Positions 8,627 to 18,488 of a DNA stretch of 64,000 nt are shown here, one piece after another. Under the pieces are notes generated by a model. The model saw only the letters and a program-made list of their open reading frames with translations. It did not search any database and was not told the origin of the DNA. Both the position numbers and the translations under genes were made by a program. Position 1 is the stretch's first letter. Each line of letters opens with the position of its first letter. The stretch comes from Epilinea sp044228875 (lineage in GTDB: Bacteria > Chloroflexota > Anaerolineae > Epilineales > Epilineaceae): NCBI GenBank assembly GCA_044228875.1, contig JBGAUA010000003.1, forward strand, positions 15,279-79,278, given 5' to 3'.

Positions 8627-11600
8627 ATGGCTGCCGATCCCCGCTGCTCGAATGATGGGTCCCCTCGACCGAGGACGCGTCGGCCGGGACAGGGTGCCTC
8701 TCGCCCGGCCCTGGTGATCGCGCTCGTCCTCGTCGCGGGCGGTCCGCCGCTGGCGCTGCGCGCGGAATCGCCCGAACACCGCGTCTTTCTACCCCTCCTG
8801 TCGCCATCACCGCGAAGGGCCGACCCGCCGGACTTCAGCCGGACGCGCGGCTTTCAGGAACGCCCCTTCACCTTGAGTCTGCGGGCTGCCGACGGCCTCG
8901 TCATCCGTTACAGCCTCGACGGACACGCGCCGGTGCCGGACCGCGGTCAGATCTACACGGCCCCCATCCCCATCGCCCACAGCGTCGTGGTGCGCGCCCT
9001 GGCCTACCGGCCGGAGGGCGGCTTCGCTCCGTCGGCGGTGGAGACCCATAGCTTCGTCTTCGGTGAGTCTGTGTTCCGCCAACCGGCCGCTCCACCGAGG
9101 CTGCCCAGTGAATGGGGCGTCGGCGTGGAGATGCCGGAGTTGGGCCCCGTAGCCGCCGATTACGGCATGGACCCGCGGGTGATCGACGATCCGCGCTACG
9201 CGCCCCGCCTGCAGAAGGCGCTGCGCGATCTTCCAGCGCTGTCCCTGGCCCTGGACCCGGATGACCTGTTCGGTGCGGAGCGCGGCATCTACCGCCACGC
9301 CACCGGCGAAGGCCCCGACTGGGAGCGGCCGGCTTCGGTGGAGCTGATCCGGTCGGACGGCGTCGCCGGCTTCCAGGTGGATGCCGGATTGCGCATGGCG
9401 GGCGTGGCCAGCCGGCATCACCAGTTCACGCGCAAGCACAGCTTCAGCCTGCGTTTCCGCTCCCGCTACGGCAGCCCCCGCTTGGACTATCCGCTCTTTC
9501 CCGAGTCGTCCGTGACCCGCTTCGACACCCTGCGCCTGCGCGCAGGCTTCAACGACAGCTTCGCCTTCGTTCCCTGGCGCGGGCAGTACCTGCGCGATGC
9601 CTGGGGGCGGAGCAGCCAGCGCGACATGGGCTGGCTGGCCCCACGGGGCCGCTTCGCGCACCTCTTCCTGAACGGCCTGTACTGGGGTCTCTACGAGATG
9701 GCCGAGGAGCCAACGGCGGCCTTCGCCGCCGATCACCTGGGGGGGCGCGAAGCGGACTACGACGTGGTCAAGTCGGCCGAGCGCGGCGAGGAGGGCGTGG
9801 AGGACGGCAACCGCATCGCCTACGAGCGCCTGATCGCGATGACGGATCTGGCAGATCCGGTCCATTACCGGCAGGTGGCCGATCTTCTGGACATCGACGC
9901 CTTCGCCGACTACATGCTGCTCAACATCTACGCCCTGAACCTGGACTGGCAGACCAACTGGCGCGCGGCCCGCGATCGGGTCACCGGCTTCGGCTTCCGC
10001 TTCTTCAGCTGGGACACGGAGATCAGTCTGGACCTCCTGCAGCCGGGCCATCGGCTGTACGAGCCGGCCTACGAGGATGACGTCTCCGTCACGATGGGGG
10101 TCGACGGCCTGCACGATCGGCTGATGCGCAGCCCGGAGTACCGACTGGCCTTCGCCGATCGTGCGCGCCGCCAGCTCTTCGCCGGCGGTGCCTTGACCGA
10201 CGGGGCGGCGGCCGAGCGCTATCGCCGCCTGGCGGCTCAGATCGAGGACCCGATGATCTTGGAGTCCGCCCGCTGGGGGGACAGCCCCCCCGGCGGGCTG
10301 GCGCGGCGGGACGGCGGCGCGCTGTGGGATGCCTATTTCGCCGCCAAGGGTCCTGGCGCGCCACAGACCCAGGGCCAGGAATGGGCCGCGGAGCGCGACC
10401 GTTTGCTGAACGACTTCTTCCCCCGGCGGGCGAACCGGGTGCTGTGGCAGCTCTGCGACCGGGTGCTCTACCCCCCCCTGGTGGCGCCGGTCTTCGAGCC
10501 GGGTGGGGGGCCGCTGGTCGCGGCCACCCGCGTGCTCATGGCACCGGACGCGGGCGGCTGCCCGGGCGCCGACCGGCGCGGCACCATCTATTACACGACG
10601 GACGGAAGCGACCCGCGCCTGCCCGGCAGCGGCCATCCGGACATCCCCTGGTCGGGGCAGATCGCCCATACGGCACAGGCCTACAGCCATCCCGTCGCGC
10701 TCGACGGCTACACCGTCCTGAAGGCCCGGGCCGCGTTGACCCACCAGGGCAACCTGATCTGGAGCGCCTTGAGCCACGCGAGCTACGGCAGCCCGCGCCT
10801 GGCCTTCGACGAGCTGCATTACCAGCCGCCCGGTGAGGGCCAAGACCTCGAGTTCGTCGAGATCGTCAACCTGGAACGGCAGCCGGTGGACCTGAGCGGC
10901 GCGTCCACGGGCGGCATCACCTACACCTTCCCGGCCGGCGCCCTGCGGGCACCAGCCGCGCGGGCCGTCCTGATCCGCGATCCGGACGCCTTCACCCTGC
11001 GACATCCCACGGTGCCCGTCGCCGGGGTCTATTCCGGGCGGCTGGCCGATGATGGTGAGCGCCTGACCCTGACCTCCTCCGGCGGCCAGTTGCTGGCCGA
11101 GGCCGTGTACCGCTCCGACGGCTTCTGGCCGCAGGCTCCGGCGGGGCAGGGCTACAGCCTGGTGCGGGCCGGCGGCACCGGTTCCGGCGCCGCGGCGCCG
11201 GAAGGGCCCGATACCTGGCGTGCCAGCACCGCCCCCGGCGGCTCACCCGGCCGCGGCGACCCACCGCCACCCTACGTTCCGGTGTGGATCAACGAGGTGT
11301 TGCCGCGTCCCCAGCCGCCCCTGGAAGGCGCCGTGGAGCTGTTCAACCCCGGTCCGGCGCCGGCGGACGTCTCCGGCTGGTGGCTGAGCGACGACCGCTC
11401 TCGCCTGCGCGGACACCGGCTGCCGTCGGGAACGGTGCTGCCTCCTGGCGGCTACCACGTGGTCTACCAGGCCCATTGGGAGCGGGATCCCGCGCCGTTG
11501 CGGCTCTCGCCGGCCGGCGGCGAGATCCTGCTGAGCGCCGCCGACGCCCTCGGCCAGCCGACGGGTTTTCTGACCGGCTTCCGCTACGGCGCCGCCCAGC

Positions 11601-12316
11601 CCAACCGCTCCTTCGGCCGCCTGTCAACGGCCGGTGGACCGGTCGTGGCCCCCTTGGCCGAGCCGAGCCTGGGCAGCCTCGCGCCCGAGAGCCCGGAGCG
11701 GTTCCGGCAGGGTCGCGGTGACCCCAACGGGCCGCCCCTGCAAGGCCCGCTGATGATCACCGAGCTGATGTACCATCCCGGGCCGCGGTCCGGTCCGGAG
11801 CCGGAATGGATCGAGATCCAGAACATCGGCGATCGACGGCTGGCCCTGGACGGTGCGGCGTCTCTGCCGGGCGCCGCGTCGCTGCCCTGGCGCCTGGTCG
11901 ATGCCGTCAGCTTCAGCTTTCCCCCCGGTGCGGTTCTGGAAGCGGGCCAGCGCGCTCTGGTCACCGGCGGTGATCCGGCCGCCCTGCGCGCCCTGCGCCG
12001 CCTGCCGGATGATCTGCCGATATGGGGTCCCTGGCGAGGCAGACTGGCCAACGAAGGCGAGTCCCTGGCCCTGGGGCAGCCCAGCGACGCCGACGACGGA
12101 ACTGCCCTCATCGTGACCGATCGCATCGGCTACGGCAACGCCGCCCCCTGGCCGGCGACGGCGGACGGCCGAGGACCCAGTTTGGAGCGAGTGGACCGGG
12201 ACCGTTGGGGCGAAGACCCTGCCGCTTGGGCGGCACCCAGCCGAGACGGCACGCCAGGCCGGCCGAACGCCGTGCCCCGTCGCATCTGGCTGCCCTTGGG
12301 CATACGCGGGCGCTAG
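8627..12316 (+). CDS. Secreted CotH-like kinase with chitobiase-like and three lamin-tail domains
   Basis: A 1229-residue exported protein. An Arg-rich start leads into a signal helix (PALVIALVLVAGGPPLAL), and directly afterwards comes the motif RVFLPLL. Residues about 80-145 form a chitobiase/beta-hexosaminidase C-terminal-like domain (VIRYSLDGHAPV). A CotH kinase domain spans about 200-600 with the family features LNGLYWGLYEMAEEP, YDVVKS and FFSWDTEISL. A second chitobiase-like unit (TIYYTTDGSDPR) lies near 651. Three lamin-tail domains start near 725, 885 and 1042 (each with an E-x-hh-E-h-x-N core). It ends RIWLPLGIRGR. CotH proteins phosphorylate secreted proteins; lamin-tail units are adhesive, so a surface-anchored kinase or adhesin is inferred. 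The ATG at 8627 is chosen because the longer frame overlaps the SARP gene. Confidence 0.85.
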   Translation: MAADPRCSNDGSPRPRTRRPGQGASRPALVIALVLVAGGPPLALRAESPEHRVFLPLLSPSPRRADPPDFSRTRGFQERPFTLSLRAADGLVIRYSLDGHAPVPDRGQIYTAPIPIAHSVVVRALAYRPEGGFAPSAVETHSFVFGESVFRQPAAPPRLPSEWGVGVEMPELGPVAADYGMDPRVIDDPRYAPRLQKALRDLPALSLALDPDDLFGAERGIYRHATGEGPDWERPASVELIRSDGVAGFQVDAGLRMAGVASRHHQFTRKHSFSLRFRSRYGSPRLDYPLFPESSVTRFDTLRLRAGFNDSFAFVPWRGQYLRDAWGRSSQRDMGWLAPRGRFAHLFLNGLYWGLYEMAEEPTAAFAADHLGGREADYDVVKSAERGEEGVEDGNRIAYERLIAMTDLADPVHYRQVADLLDIDAFADYMLLNIYALNLDWQTNWRAARDRVTGFGFRFFSWDTEISLDLLQPGHRLYEPAYEDDVSVTMGVDGLHDRLMRSPEYRLAFADRARRQLFAGGALTDGAAAERYRRLAAQIEDPMILESARWGDSPPGGLARRDGGALWDAYFAAKGPGAPQTQGQEWAAERDRLLNDFFPRRANRVLWQLCDRVLYPPLVAPVFEPGGGPLVAATRVLMAPDAGGCPGADRRGTIYYTTDGSDPRLPGSGHPDIPWSGQIAHTAQAYSHPVALDGYTVLKARAALTHQGNLIWSALSHASYGSPRLAFDELHYQPPGEGQDLEFVEIVNLERQPVDLSGASTGGITYTFPAGALRAPAARAVLIRDPDAFTLRHPTVPVAGVYSGRLADDGERLTLTSSGGQLLAEAVYRSDGFWPQAPAGQGYSLVRAGGTGSGAAAPEGPDTWRASTAPGGSPGRGDPPPPYVPVWINEVLPRPQPPLEGAVELFNPGPAPADVSGWWLSDDRSRLRGHRLPSGTVLPPGGYHVVYQAHWERDPAPLRLSPAGGEILLSAADALGQPTGFLTGFRYGAAQPNRSFGRLSTAGGPVVAPLAEPSLGSLAPESPERFRQGRGDPNGPPLQGPLMITELMYHPGPRSGPEPEWIEIQNIGDRRLALDGAASLPGAASLPWRLVDAVSFSFPPGAVLEAGQRALVTGGDPAALRALRRLPDDLPIWGPWRGRLANEGESLALGQPSDADDGTALIVTDRIGYGNAAPWPATADGRGPSLERVDRDRWGEDPAAWAAPSRDGTPGRPNAVPRRIWLPLGIRGR

Positions 12317-12430
12317 CAGCGGTCTGGTGCCGGCGGGATTGCAGCGGCTCACGTCTCCCCTCCGGCTCGCGCCTGACGTCCGGAGGATGGGAGCGGGCGG
12401 GCATGGCGCCGGCGCGATGCCGGAAAACGA

Positions 12431-12465
12431 CGAACCGGCGAGAAGCAGGGCTTCTCGCCGGTTCG
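12431..12465 (-). terminator. Strong intrinsic terminator between convergent genes
   Basis: A perfect 16-bp inverted repeat (arms 12431-12446 and 12450-12465, loop AGG). On the minus strand the stem is followed by a GTTTT run, so it is best placed to stop transcription of the S8 protease gene; it may also attenuate read-through from the CotH-like gene on the plus strand. Confidence 0.85.
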
Positions 12466-12531
12466 GTGCGGTCAGGTTCTGATCCGCAGACCGGGCGCTC
12501 TGGCCGCCGGGTCTGATCGGATCGGGTTCGC

Positions 12532-15500
12532 TCACGGGGTCGGCGTGGGCTCCTGATACGGCGCGGTCAGGTCGTGGTTGGGCATCACCAAGGGCAGGTA
12601 GAGGGTGGGATTGGGCTCCCGACCCAGCATGATGTCCCTGAGGCCCCATTCCATGCCCGGCATGTTGTAGACGTAGTGGGAGAGGATGCCCAGCGCCATC
12701 GGTTCGGCATCCGCGGCCACGGGCTCGCAGATCCAGGACAGCTCCGCGTCGGCGTTGCCCGTGCTCGCCGGCAGCTCGACCATCGCGTCGATGTCCATCC
12801 AGTTGGTCTCGCCCGTCATGAGCTTGACGCAGTCCAGCTGGGCCTGATCGAAGTGGTAGCGACCACCCTCCTTCACGTCGCTGGGGGCCCAGTCGCCGAC
12901 CGCCGTGGTGTCACCCTCGGCCGTGAAGTCGCCCATGTCGTCGACCGTCTGCACCGCGAAGTCGAAGCTGAGCGTGCCGTCGAAGGTCACGTCGGCGCCG
13001 AAGAGCTCCAAGGGCAGAGCCAGGCTGGCGAAGAGGTCCTGGACGTTGTAGTTCACCGACTGGAAGGCGGCGTCACTGAAGACGAGCCACTGCGCCTGAT
13101 CGGCGATGGGGGTGGGGTAGCCGTCGGCACCCGTGGCCGCCGGGGCGAAGACATTGAGCGCGTTGACGCCCTGGCCCAGACGGAAGACCACGAAGTCGAA
13201 GGTGCCGTCCTTGTCCGCGTCGAGGAACACCGACACACGGCTGTCGATGACCAGGTTGCTGCTCTGGAAGGTGGCCACGCCGAACTGCAGTACCGGTGAG
13301 GCGCTGCCGTCGGCGAAGACGCGGTCACCGTAGCGCACGCCGACCGCGGCCACGTCGAGGGTGGCGGGGATCATCTCCGCGGGATCGGCGCTCGCGCTTT
13401 CCTCGTCGTCCTGGCCCAGGGCCCAGTAGGTCTCGGCCAGGCCGGTGTTGTTGCATTCATTGGCCCAGCTCATGGGCAGCGCCTGATCCTGCTCCTGACC
13501 CAGGTAGACGGCGTCCATGGAATCCGGAACCGTGCAGCTGCTGCGCATCGGCAGGGTCTGGAAGGGCACGCCCACCACGTCGCCCTTGTCCACCGGCATG
13601 CCCGCGGCATCCACCTCGGTGATGTGCAGGTAGCCGTCCACCTCCTGGTCCTGGAAGCGGTCCTCAGGCATGATCGGCGCGGCGCCATAGACGTCGAATT
13701 CCTTCATCTCCGCCGGATCCGCCGTCAAGGTGACCGCCACCTCGGCCGACTTGCCGCCCTCGATTGTGAGCGAGGCCGGCTCCATGCTCAGGGTGACGCC
13801 GCTGTCGGCGTCCTGCTCGGGGAAGGCCAAGGCGTAGTCCAGCGTGTAGGAGGCCGCCTTGTCCGACAGGTTGCGGACCGTCAGATTAATGGTCTTGGAG
13901 CTGGGCTCGCCCGCGGCATGCGTCACGCCGAAGCTGAGCTCCGCCAGACCGCGCTCGGAGCGCACCAGGGTATGCGCCACCGCGCTCTTGTAGGCCTGGG
14001 TCAAGCCGGCGCCCTGGCGCGTCACGCCCTCCAGCGGGCCGGTGTCGTTGCGCGAGCGGTGGATGACCGGGTCGGCGTAGTTCATGGCCAGGGCGGCGAT
14101 GTCATCGGCGCTGAGGCCCAGGTTCTGGGTCTTGTTACGTTCCCACAGGAGGGCCGTCACGCCGGCCACCGCCGGGCCGGACATGGAGGTGCCGCTGAAG
14201 CTGACCCCCTCCGTGCCGGTGCCGCTGGCCACGGAGAAGATGTTGTGCCCCGGCGCGGTGATCTGCGGCTTGATATGGGCGTAGAAGCGCCCCGGGCCGC
14301 GGCTGCTGGAATCGTCCATGGTGTCGGTGAGCCAGATCTGCTCGATCTTCGACGCCGGGTCCAGGGTGGCCCTGACCACGGTGCCGCCGACCAGAAGGTC
14401 CTTCAGGGCCACGCCCGGCGCGTTGTCGATCATGACCCCGGGGATCTCGACTTTGGTGTCGCAGGGCGAGGGGGCAAGGCAACCCATGGCCGTCTTGGGG
14501 CGGGCGTCGCTGAAGACCACGGCGGCCGTCGCGCCCATCTTGGCGGCGTTGACCAGCTTGTCGTAGAAGGGGCAGGTGCCGCGCTCGATGAGGGCGATCT
14601 TCTCGGTGACGTCCTGCACCGGGGCCGTGGGGTTGCCCATGTCGTCATTGCAGGCCAGACCGTACCAGGCCAGCTCGCCGGTGCGCACGCCGGTGGAGGC
14701 CAGGGAGGCTATCCACTCCGCGCCCTCAAGGGCCTCGTGAAGTTCTTCCATGGCCGTGCCGTCATCGGTCCAGTTCACCTTGAGCGCCAGGGCCGACTCG
14801 CCCGGCGCCACCGAGTTGGCGACCGAGAGAACCTTCTCCGTGGCGGAGGGCGACCCGACGATGAAGGGCGTGGGGCCGGAGTTGCCGGCCGAGGCCACCA
14901 CCGTCACCTCGTGCTCGATCAGGCTCTCGACCACCTCTTCGTAGTCCCTGGTGCCGCCGCCGAAGCCGGCGCCCAGGCTCATGTTGATCACGTCGATCCT
15001 GGTGGCGGGCCGGGTGCCCGGCACCTTGTCCGAAACCTGGCCCAGGTACAGGTTGTGGTTGGCCACCCATTCCATGGCCCCGGCCGTGATGTTGGTCGAG
15101 CCGCTGGCGCCGAAGACCTTCAGGGAGACCAGGGTGGCGTCAGGCGCCATGCCCTTGTCCACCTTGCCGCCGCCCGGGCTGGCCGAGATGCCCGCCACGT
15201 GCGAGCCGTGGCCGCCGTCATCGATCGGGTCCTCGTCCGGCTTGGGGGTGGAATTCGCCGCGTTGTTGGCGTCGTAGAGGAAGCCCACAAAGTCCCAGCC
15301 GCCGACCACCTTGGCCGTCGGGAAGGTGCCCGCCTCGATCACCGTGTCGTCGTCGGCGTCGCGCTTGGCCTTGTCGCCGTGGCCGCCGAGGGCCGCATGC
15401 ATGTAGTCGATGCCGGTGTCGATGACCGCGATGGTCGTGCCCTTGCCGGTGAAGCCAAGCTCCTCGGCCACCCTGGTGGCGCCGATATGCGGACGCGCAT

Positions 15501-16023
15501 CCCCAAGATCCACCTGGAAGGTGGGCATGCGGCCCATCGAGCGGATGCCCGGGATGGCGGCCAGATCGGCCAGCCGGTCGCGGCGGATCCGCACGTGCAG
15601 GGCGTTGGACGTCGTCTGCAGGCGCTCGATCAACTGCCCGCCGGCGGACTGGATGGCCCGGATGACCGGCTCCTGCCCGCTCGCCAGCGTGTTATGGATG
15701 CTGCTGATGGCATCCAGGCTCATCGGGGCGCTGGCGTCCTGGATGGCCGCCGTGTTTGTCGCCACCTGGTCCAGGACCTGGTAGAGCGAGGGGGCGTCCA
15801 GGCGCAGGAGCAGGTCGAGCGTCGCGTCGGGCGCCAGACCCTGCAGCGCCGGGGCGCTCACGTCGCCGTCGGTCTGGTCGAGCGGGGCGCCTTCAAAGGT
15901 GACCGCGCCCAGCGGCATGGCGACGGAGGACTGCTGAGCCTCCGCCGACCCACTACCCAGGCCGGACACCAGGATGGATGCCGCCATCAGGGCGGCGGCC
16001 AACGGCCGGTGCTGCAACTTCAT
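12532..16023 (-). CDS. Secreted subtilisin-like serine protease (S8) with PA domain
   Basis: A 1163-residue exported protease. The signal peptide is residues 1-29 (cleavage near SAEA), followed by a pro-region with a degenerate I9-like segment ending IRSMGRMPT. The catalytic triad is Asp202 (VIDTGIDY), His272 (GHGSHVAG) and Ser613 (SGTSMSGP), with oxyanion Asn381 (SAGNSGP). A protease-associated domain (about 450-550, CPFYDKLVNAAKMGA) is inserted before the Ser, as in Vpr and C5a peptidase. Fn3-like beta domains follow. The C-terminus reads LYLPLVMPNHD and then a PTP tail. The ATG at 16023 has AGGAGG upstream; the earlier ATG at 16059 does not. It is divergent from the M14 peptidase and convergent with the CotH-like gene. 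Its likely role is extracellular protein degradation. Confidence 0.93.
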   Translation of the reverse strand: MKLQHRPLAAALMAASILVSGLGSGSAEAQQSSVAMPLGAVTFEGAPLDQTDGDVSAPALQGLAPDATLDLLLRLDAPSLYQVLDQVATNTAAIQDASAPMSLDAISSIHNTLASGQEPVIRAIQSAGGQLIERLQTTSNALHVRIRRDRLADLAAIPGIRSMGRMPTFQVDLGDARPHIGATRVAEELGFTGKGTTIAVIDTGIDYMHAALGGHGDKAKRDADDDTVIEAGTFPTAKVVGGWDFVGFLYDANNAANSTPKPDEDPIDDGGHGSHVAGISASPGGGKVDKGMAPDATLVSLKVFGASGSTNITAGAMEWVANHNLYLGQVSDKVPGTRPATRIDVINMSLGAGFGGGTRDYEEVVESLIEHEVTVVASAGNSGPTPFIVGSPSATEKVLSVANSVAPGESALALKVNWTDDGTAMEELHEALEGAEWIASLASTGVRTGELAWYGLACNDDMGNPTAPVQDVTEKIALIERGTCPFYDKLVNAAKMGATAAVVFSDARPKTAMGCLAPSPCDTKVEIPGVMIDNAPGVALKDLLVGGTVVRATLDPASKIEQIWLTDTMDDSSSRGPGRFYAHIKPQITAPGHNIFSVASGTGTEGVSFSGTSMSGPAVAGVTALLWERNKTQNLGLSADDIAALAMNYADPVIHRSRNDTGPLEGVTRQGAGLTQAYKSAVAHTLVRSERGLAELSFGVTHAAGEPSSKTINLTVRNLSDKAASYTLDYALAFPEQDADSGVTLSMEPASLTIEGGKSAEVAVTLTADPAEMKEFDVYGAAPIMPEDRFQDQEVDGYLHITEVDAAGMPVDKGDVVGVPFQTLPMRSSCTVPDSMDAVYLGQEQDQALPMSWANECNNTGLAETYWALGQDDEESASADPAEMIPATLDVAAVGVRYGDRVFADGSASPVLQFGVATFQSSNLVIDSRVSVFLDADKDGTFDFVVFRLGQGVNALNVFAPAATGADGYPTPIADQAQWLVFSDAAFQSVNYNVQDLFASLALPLELFGADVTFDGTLSFDFAVQTVDDMGDFTAEGDTTAVGDWAPSDVKEGGRYHFDQAQLDCVKLMTGETNWMDIDAMVELPASTGNADAELSWICEPVAADAEPMALGILSHYVYNMPGMEWGLRDIMLGREPNPTLYLPLVMPNHDLTAPYQEPTPTP

Positions 16024-16434
16024 GTTCGGGGTCCCTCCTGAGGATCGTGGTGCGGACACCGTCGTCTGCCGGTGATGATGGCGGCGGCATGCGGTGACCT
16101 GCGGGCCGAATATATCGCGCCACCCGTGGGCGGCGCCTTATGGTTCGGGGTTGAACGTGCCCTGTAACGCCGCCAGACCGGCAAGCGTGACCAAGCGCCA
16201 GGCCGTCGGCGCGCGCGAGGCGAGCGAAACGCGGGCAAGCCTATCACGGAAGCCGCTGCGGAGCAAGGGATTTCCCGACCGACAGGTTTCGACAGGCCCC
16301 GGGCCGACGGCCCTGGCCCGCCATCCGCTATCGGTTGCCATGTCGCAACCATCGGTCTCCGTGTTAGCATGAAGCGCCAGCCCGCCGATCGATCCCGTAC
16401 CGCATCCCTATCGTTCCGCCCCGTGGAGGTTGCC
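16024..16434. promoter_or_regulatory. Divergent intergenic region between S8 and M14 peptidase genes
   Basis: 411 bases with no gene. On the plus strand an extended -10 TGT-TAGCAT (16362-16370) would start the M14 transcript near 16377, leaving a leader of about 58 bases. On the minus strand TATATT (16114-16109) is the best -10 candidate for the S8 gene, without a clear -35. No other element was seen. Confidence 0.45.
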
Positions 16435-18465
16435 ATGACCGCTCCCCGACGCGCGCTCCAGTTCCTCGGCTCGGTCCTCTTCCTGTCCCTGATCGCGTTC
16501 GTCAGCGGACCGATCCGGCAGCCGGCCGCGGGCGCTCCGGATGCTTCGATCGGATCGCTGGAGATCGACGACTACAGTCTGGGCGAGATCCTCGAAGGGT
16601 CGGGACCGGCCATCGAGCGCTTCCCACCCGGCGCCCTGCCCGCCGCGCCTCGGATCCGCGCGCAGGAGCCTCTGCCGGCACCGGCCGCGGGCTCGCCGGT
16701 GGACTTCCGCCATTACCCCAGTCCGGAAGAGATCCGTGCCTTCCTGCAGGATCTCGCCACGGCGCATCCGGACCTGGTGACAGTCCAGACCATCGGACAG
16801 AGCTGGCAGGGTCGCCCCATCGACGCCGTCCGCCTGACCAACGCTCGCGCGCCGCAACCCATCGCCGACCGGCCGGCGATCCTGATCGACGCCCAGCACC
16901 ATGCCCGCGAGCTGATCAGCGCCCAGGTCGCCTTGTACAACATCTGGCGCCTGGTGGACGGCTACGGCAAGGATCCGGTGGCCACGCGCATCCTCGACAC
17001 CCGTGTGGTCCACGTGATCCCCAGCGTCAACGTCGACGGCAACGCCCTGGTGCTCTCCGACAACCAGAACAACCGCAAGACCCTGAGCCCCGCCTGCTGC
17101 GACGACGACGGCGACGGCACGGTGGACGAGGATCCACCCCTGGGCTACGGCTACGGCACCGACACGCTCAGCCGCTACACCTTCGACCAGGCCTGGGCCG
17201 ACGCCCATCCCGAGAACCCCTTCGTCGACGACTGGCGTAGCCATGTCATCGGCCAGGCCCAGCCGCTGGGTCGCTTCACCGGGGCCCTGGGCGGCGAGCG
17301 GCGCCCCATCGCGCGCGTTGACGCCGACGGCGACGGCCGGATTCAGGAAGATCCGCTGGGCGGCGTGGACCCCAACCGCAACTACGACTGGTTCTGGGAA
17401 GGCGGCGACGCGCGCATTGGGTCGGACGCCTTCCGCGGTCCAGCCGCCTGGTCGGAGCCCGAGGTGCGCACCCTGCGCGACTACGTGGCGGAACTCGACA
17501 CCATCGCGGCCTCGGTCTCCTACCATTCCGGAACCGACCTGCTGCTGCATCCCTGGGCCTATTCGGAGTCGGATCCCTTGCCGGACGAGGGAATCTACGA
17601 GCTCCTGGGCGCCAAGGGCAGCCAGCTGACCGCGGTGCACGGCTTCGATGGCACCGTCCGCACGTGGACGGCGCGCGGCCTCTACGGGGCCATGGGCAGC
17701 TCCATGGATTTCATCTACGCCAGGATGGGTGCCCTGGCCTTCGCTCCGGAGACCTTCGGGGACAGCGGCATCACCCGCGTCGAACGCCTGGGCGCCACCG
17801 CCACCTTCACCGTCGGTCAGGCGACAGGCTTCTCCTTCAATCCTCGCCCGGATCGGATCCTGCCCGTGGCCGATCGCTGGGACCGCTGGGCCCGTTACCT
17901 GATGGCCGCCAGCCCCAACATCGCCCTCAACGCCTTGCGTCGGGACGGCGACGGTCTGCTCGTCGCCATCGGCAGCGAAGGCGTGATGCCCATTAGGCTC
18001 CGTGTCACTCTGACCACCGCGGACGGTCGCCGCCTGGAGCTGGCGCCGGAGGGCGACCGCGTGGTCCATGCCGAGCAGCTGCGCTGGCGGGTGCCTTTGA
18101 CCGCCCTGGGCGCCGAGGGCAACCGCTTGGAGGCCGAGGCCATCCTGGCTTCGGGCACGCGCCCGCATCGGGTCGAGCTGGCCCACTGGTCCTTCGACCT
18201 GGGTCCGGCAGGCCCCCGCTTGACCGCAGGCGACATCGAGCCCTTCACCGACCTGTCGGCGCATTTCGGCGGCTGGTGGGCCGGCCCCGAATGGAACGAT
18301 CCACGCTACCGCTGTTCGAAGGATCCCTGCCAGCCGCAGATCCTGGTCACGCCGCCGACGATCCCCACCGTCCCGGCCGAGCCGACGGAAGCGCCGGCCT
18401 TGACGCCGACGGCATCGCCGTCCGGCGCCCCGGAGCTGGTCCTGCCGCTGCTTGGCGCGCCCTGA
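16435..18465 (+). CDS. Secreted M14 zinc carboxypeptidase with acidic calcium-type loops
   Basis: A 676-residue exported metallocarboxypeptidase. Signal helix at residues 8-25. The M14 zinc ligands are His156 and Glu159 (HHARE) and His364 (SYHSG), with catalytic Glu439 (FAPETFGD); the substrate-binding NRN is in DPNRNYDW. Two EF-hand-like DxDxDG loops are inserted in the catalytic domain, near residue 222 (DDDGDGTVDED) and 296 (DADGDGRIQED), probably binding calcium. A beta domain follows, then a Pro/Thr-rich linker and a terminal ELVLPLLGAP. The ATG at 16435 has GGAGG six bases upstream; the ATG at 16369 lies at the promoter and is not used. It pairs with the S8 protease as an extracellular peptide-degrading set. 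Confidence 0.92.
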   Translation: MTAPRRALQFLGSVLFLSLIAFVSGPIRQPAAGAPDASIGSLEIDDYSLGEILEGSGPAIERFPPGALPAAPRIRAQEPLPAPAAGSPVDFRHYPSPEEIRAFLQDLATAHPDLVTVQTIGQSWQGRPIDAVRLTNARAPQPIADRPAILIDAQHHARELISAQVALYNIWRLVDGYGKDPVATRILDTRVVHVIPSVNVDGNALVLSDNQNNRKTLSPACCDDDGDGTVDEDPPLGYGYGTDTLSRYTFDQAWADAHPENPFVDDWRSHVIGQAQPLGRFTGALGGERRPIARVDADGDGRIQEDPLGGVDPNRNYDWFWEGGDARIGSDAFRGPAAWSEPEVRTLRDYVAELDTIAASVSYHSGTDLLLHPWAYSESDPLPDEGIYELLGAKGSQLTAVHGFDGTVRTWTARGLYGAMGSSMDFIYARMGALAFAPETFGDSGITRVERLGATATFTVGQATGFSFNPRPDRILPVADRWDRWARYLMAASPNIALNALRRDGDGLLVAIGSEGVMPIRLRVTLTTADGRRLELAPEGDRVVHAEQLRWRVPLTALGAEGNRLEAEAILASGTRPHRVELAHWSFDLGPAGPRLTAGDIEPFTDLSAHFGGWWAGPEWNDPRYRCSKDPCQPQILVTPPTIPTVPAEPTEAPALTPTASPSGAPELVLPLLGAP

Positions 18466-18470
18466 TCTCC

Positions 18471-18488
18471 GACCGGCGTCGGCCGGTC
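18471..18488. other. Short hairpin between convergent genes
   Basis: A 7-bp inverted repeat, GACCGGC/GCCGGTC (arms 18471-18477 and 18482-18488, loop 4), lies between the M14 stop and the rdgB stop. It has no T-run on either strand, so termination is possible but not shown. Confidence 0.35.

Noticed and set aside
12574..16041. Long plus-strand open frames opposite the S8 protease gene
   Set aside because: They are His/Gly/Arg-rich shadows with no domain, and the protease on the minus strand has a complete catalytic triad, signal peptide and terminator.
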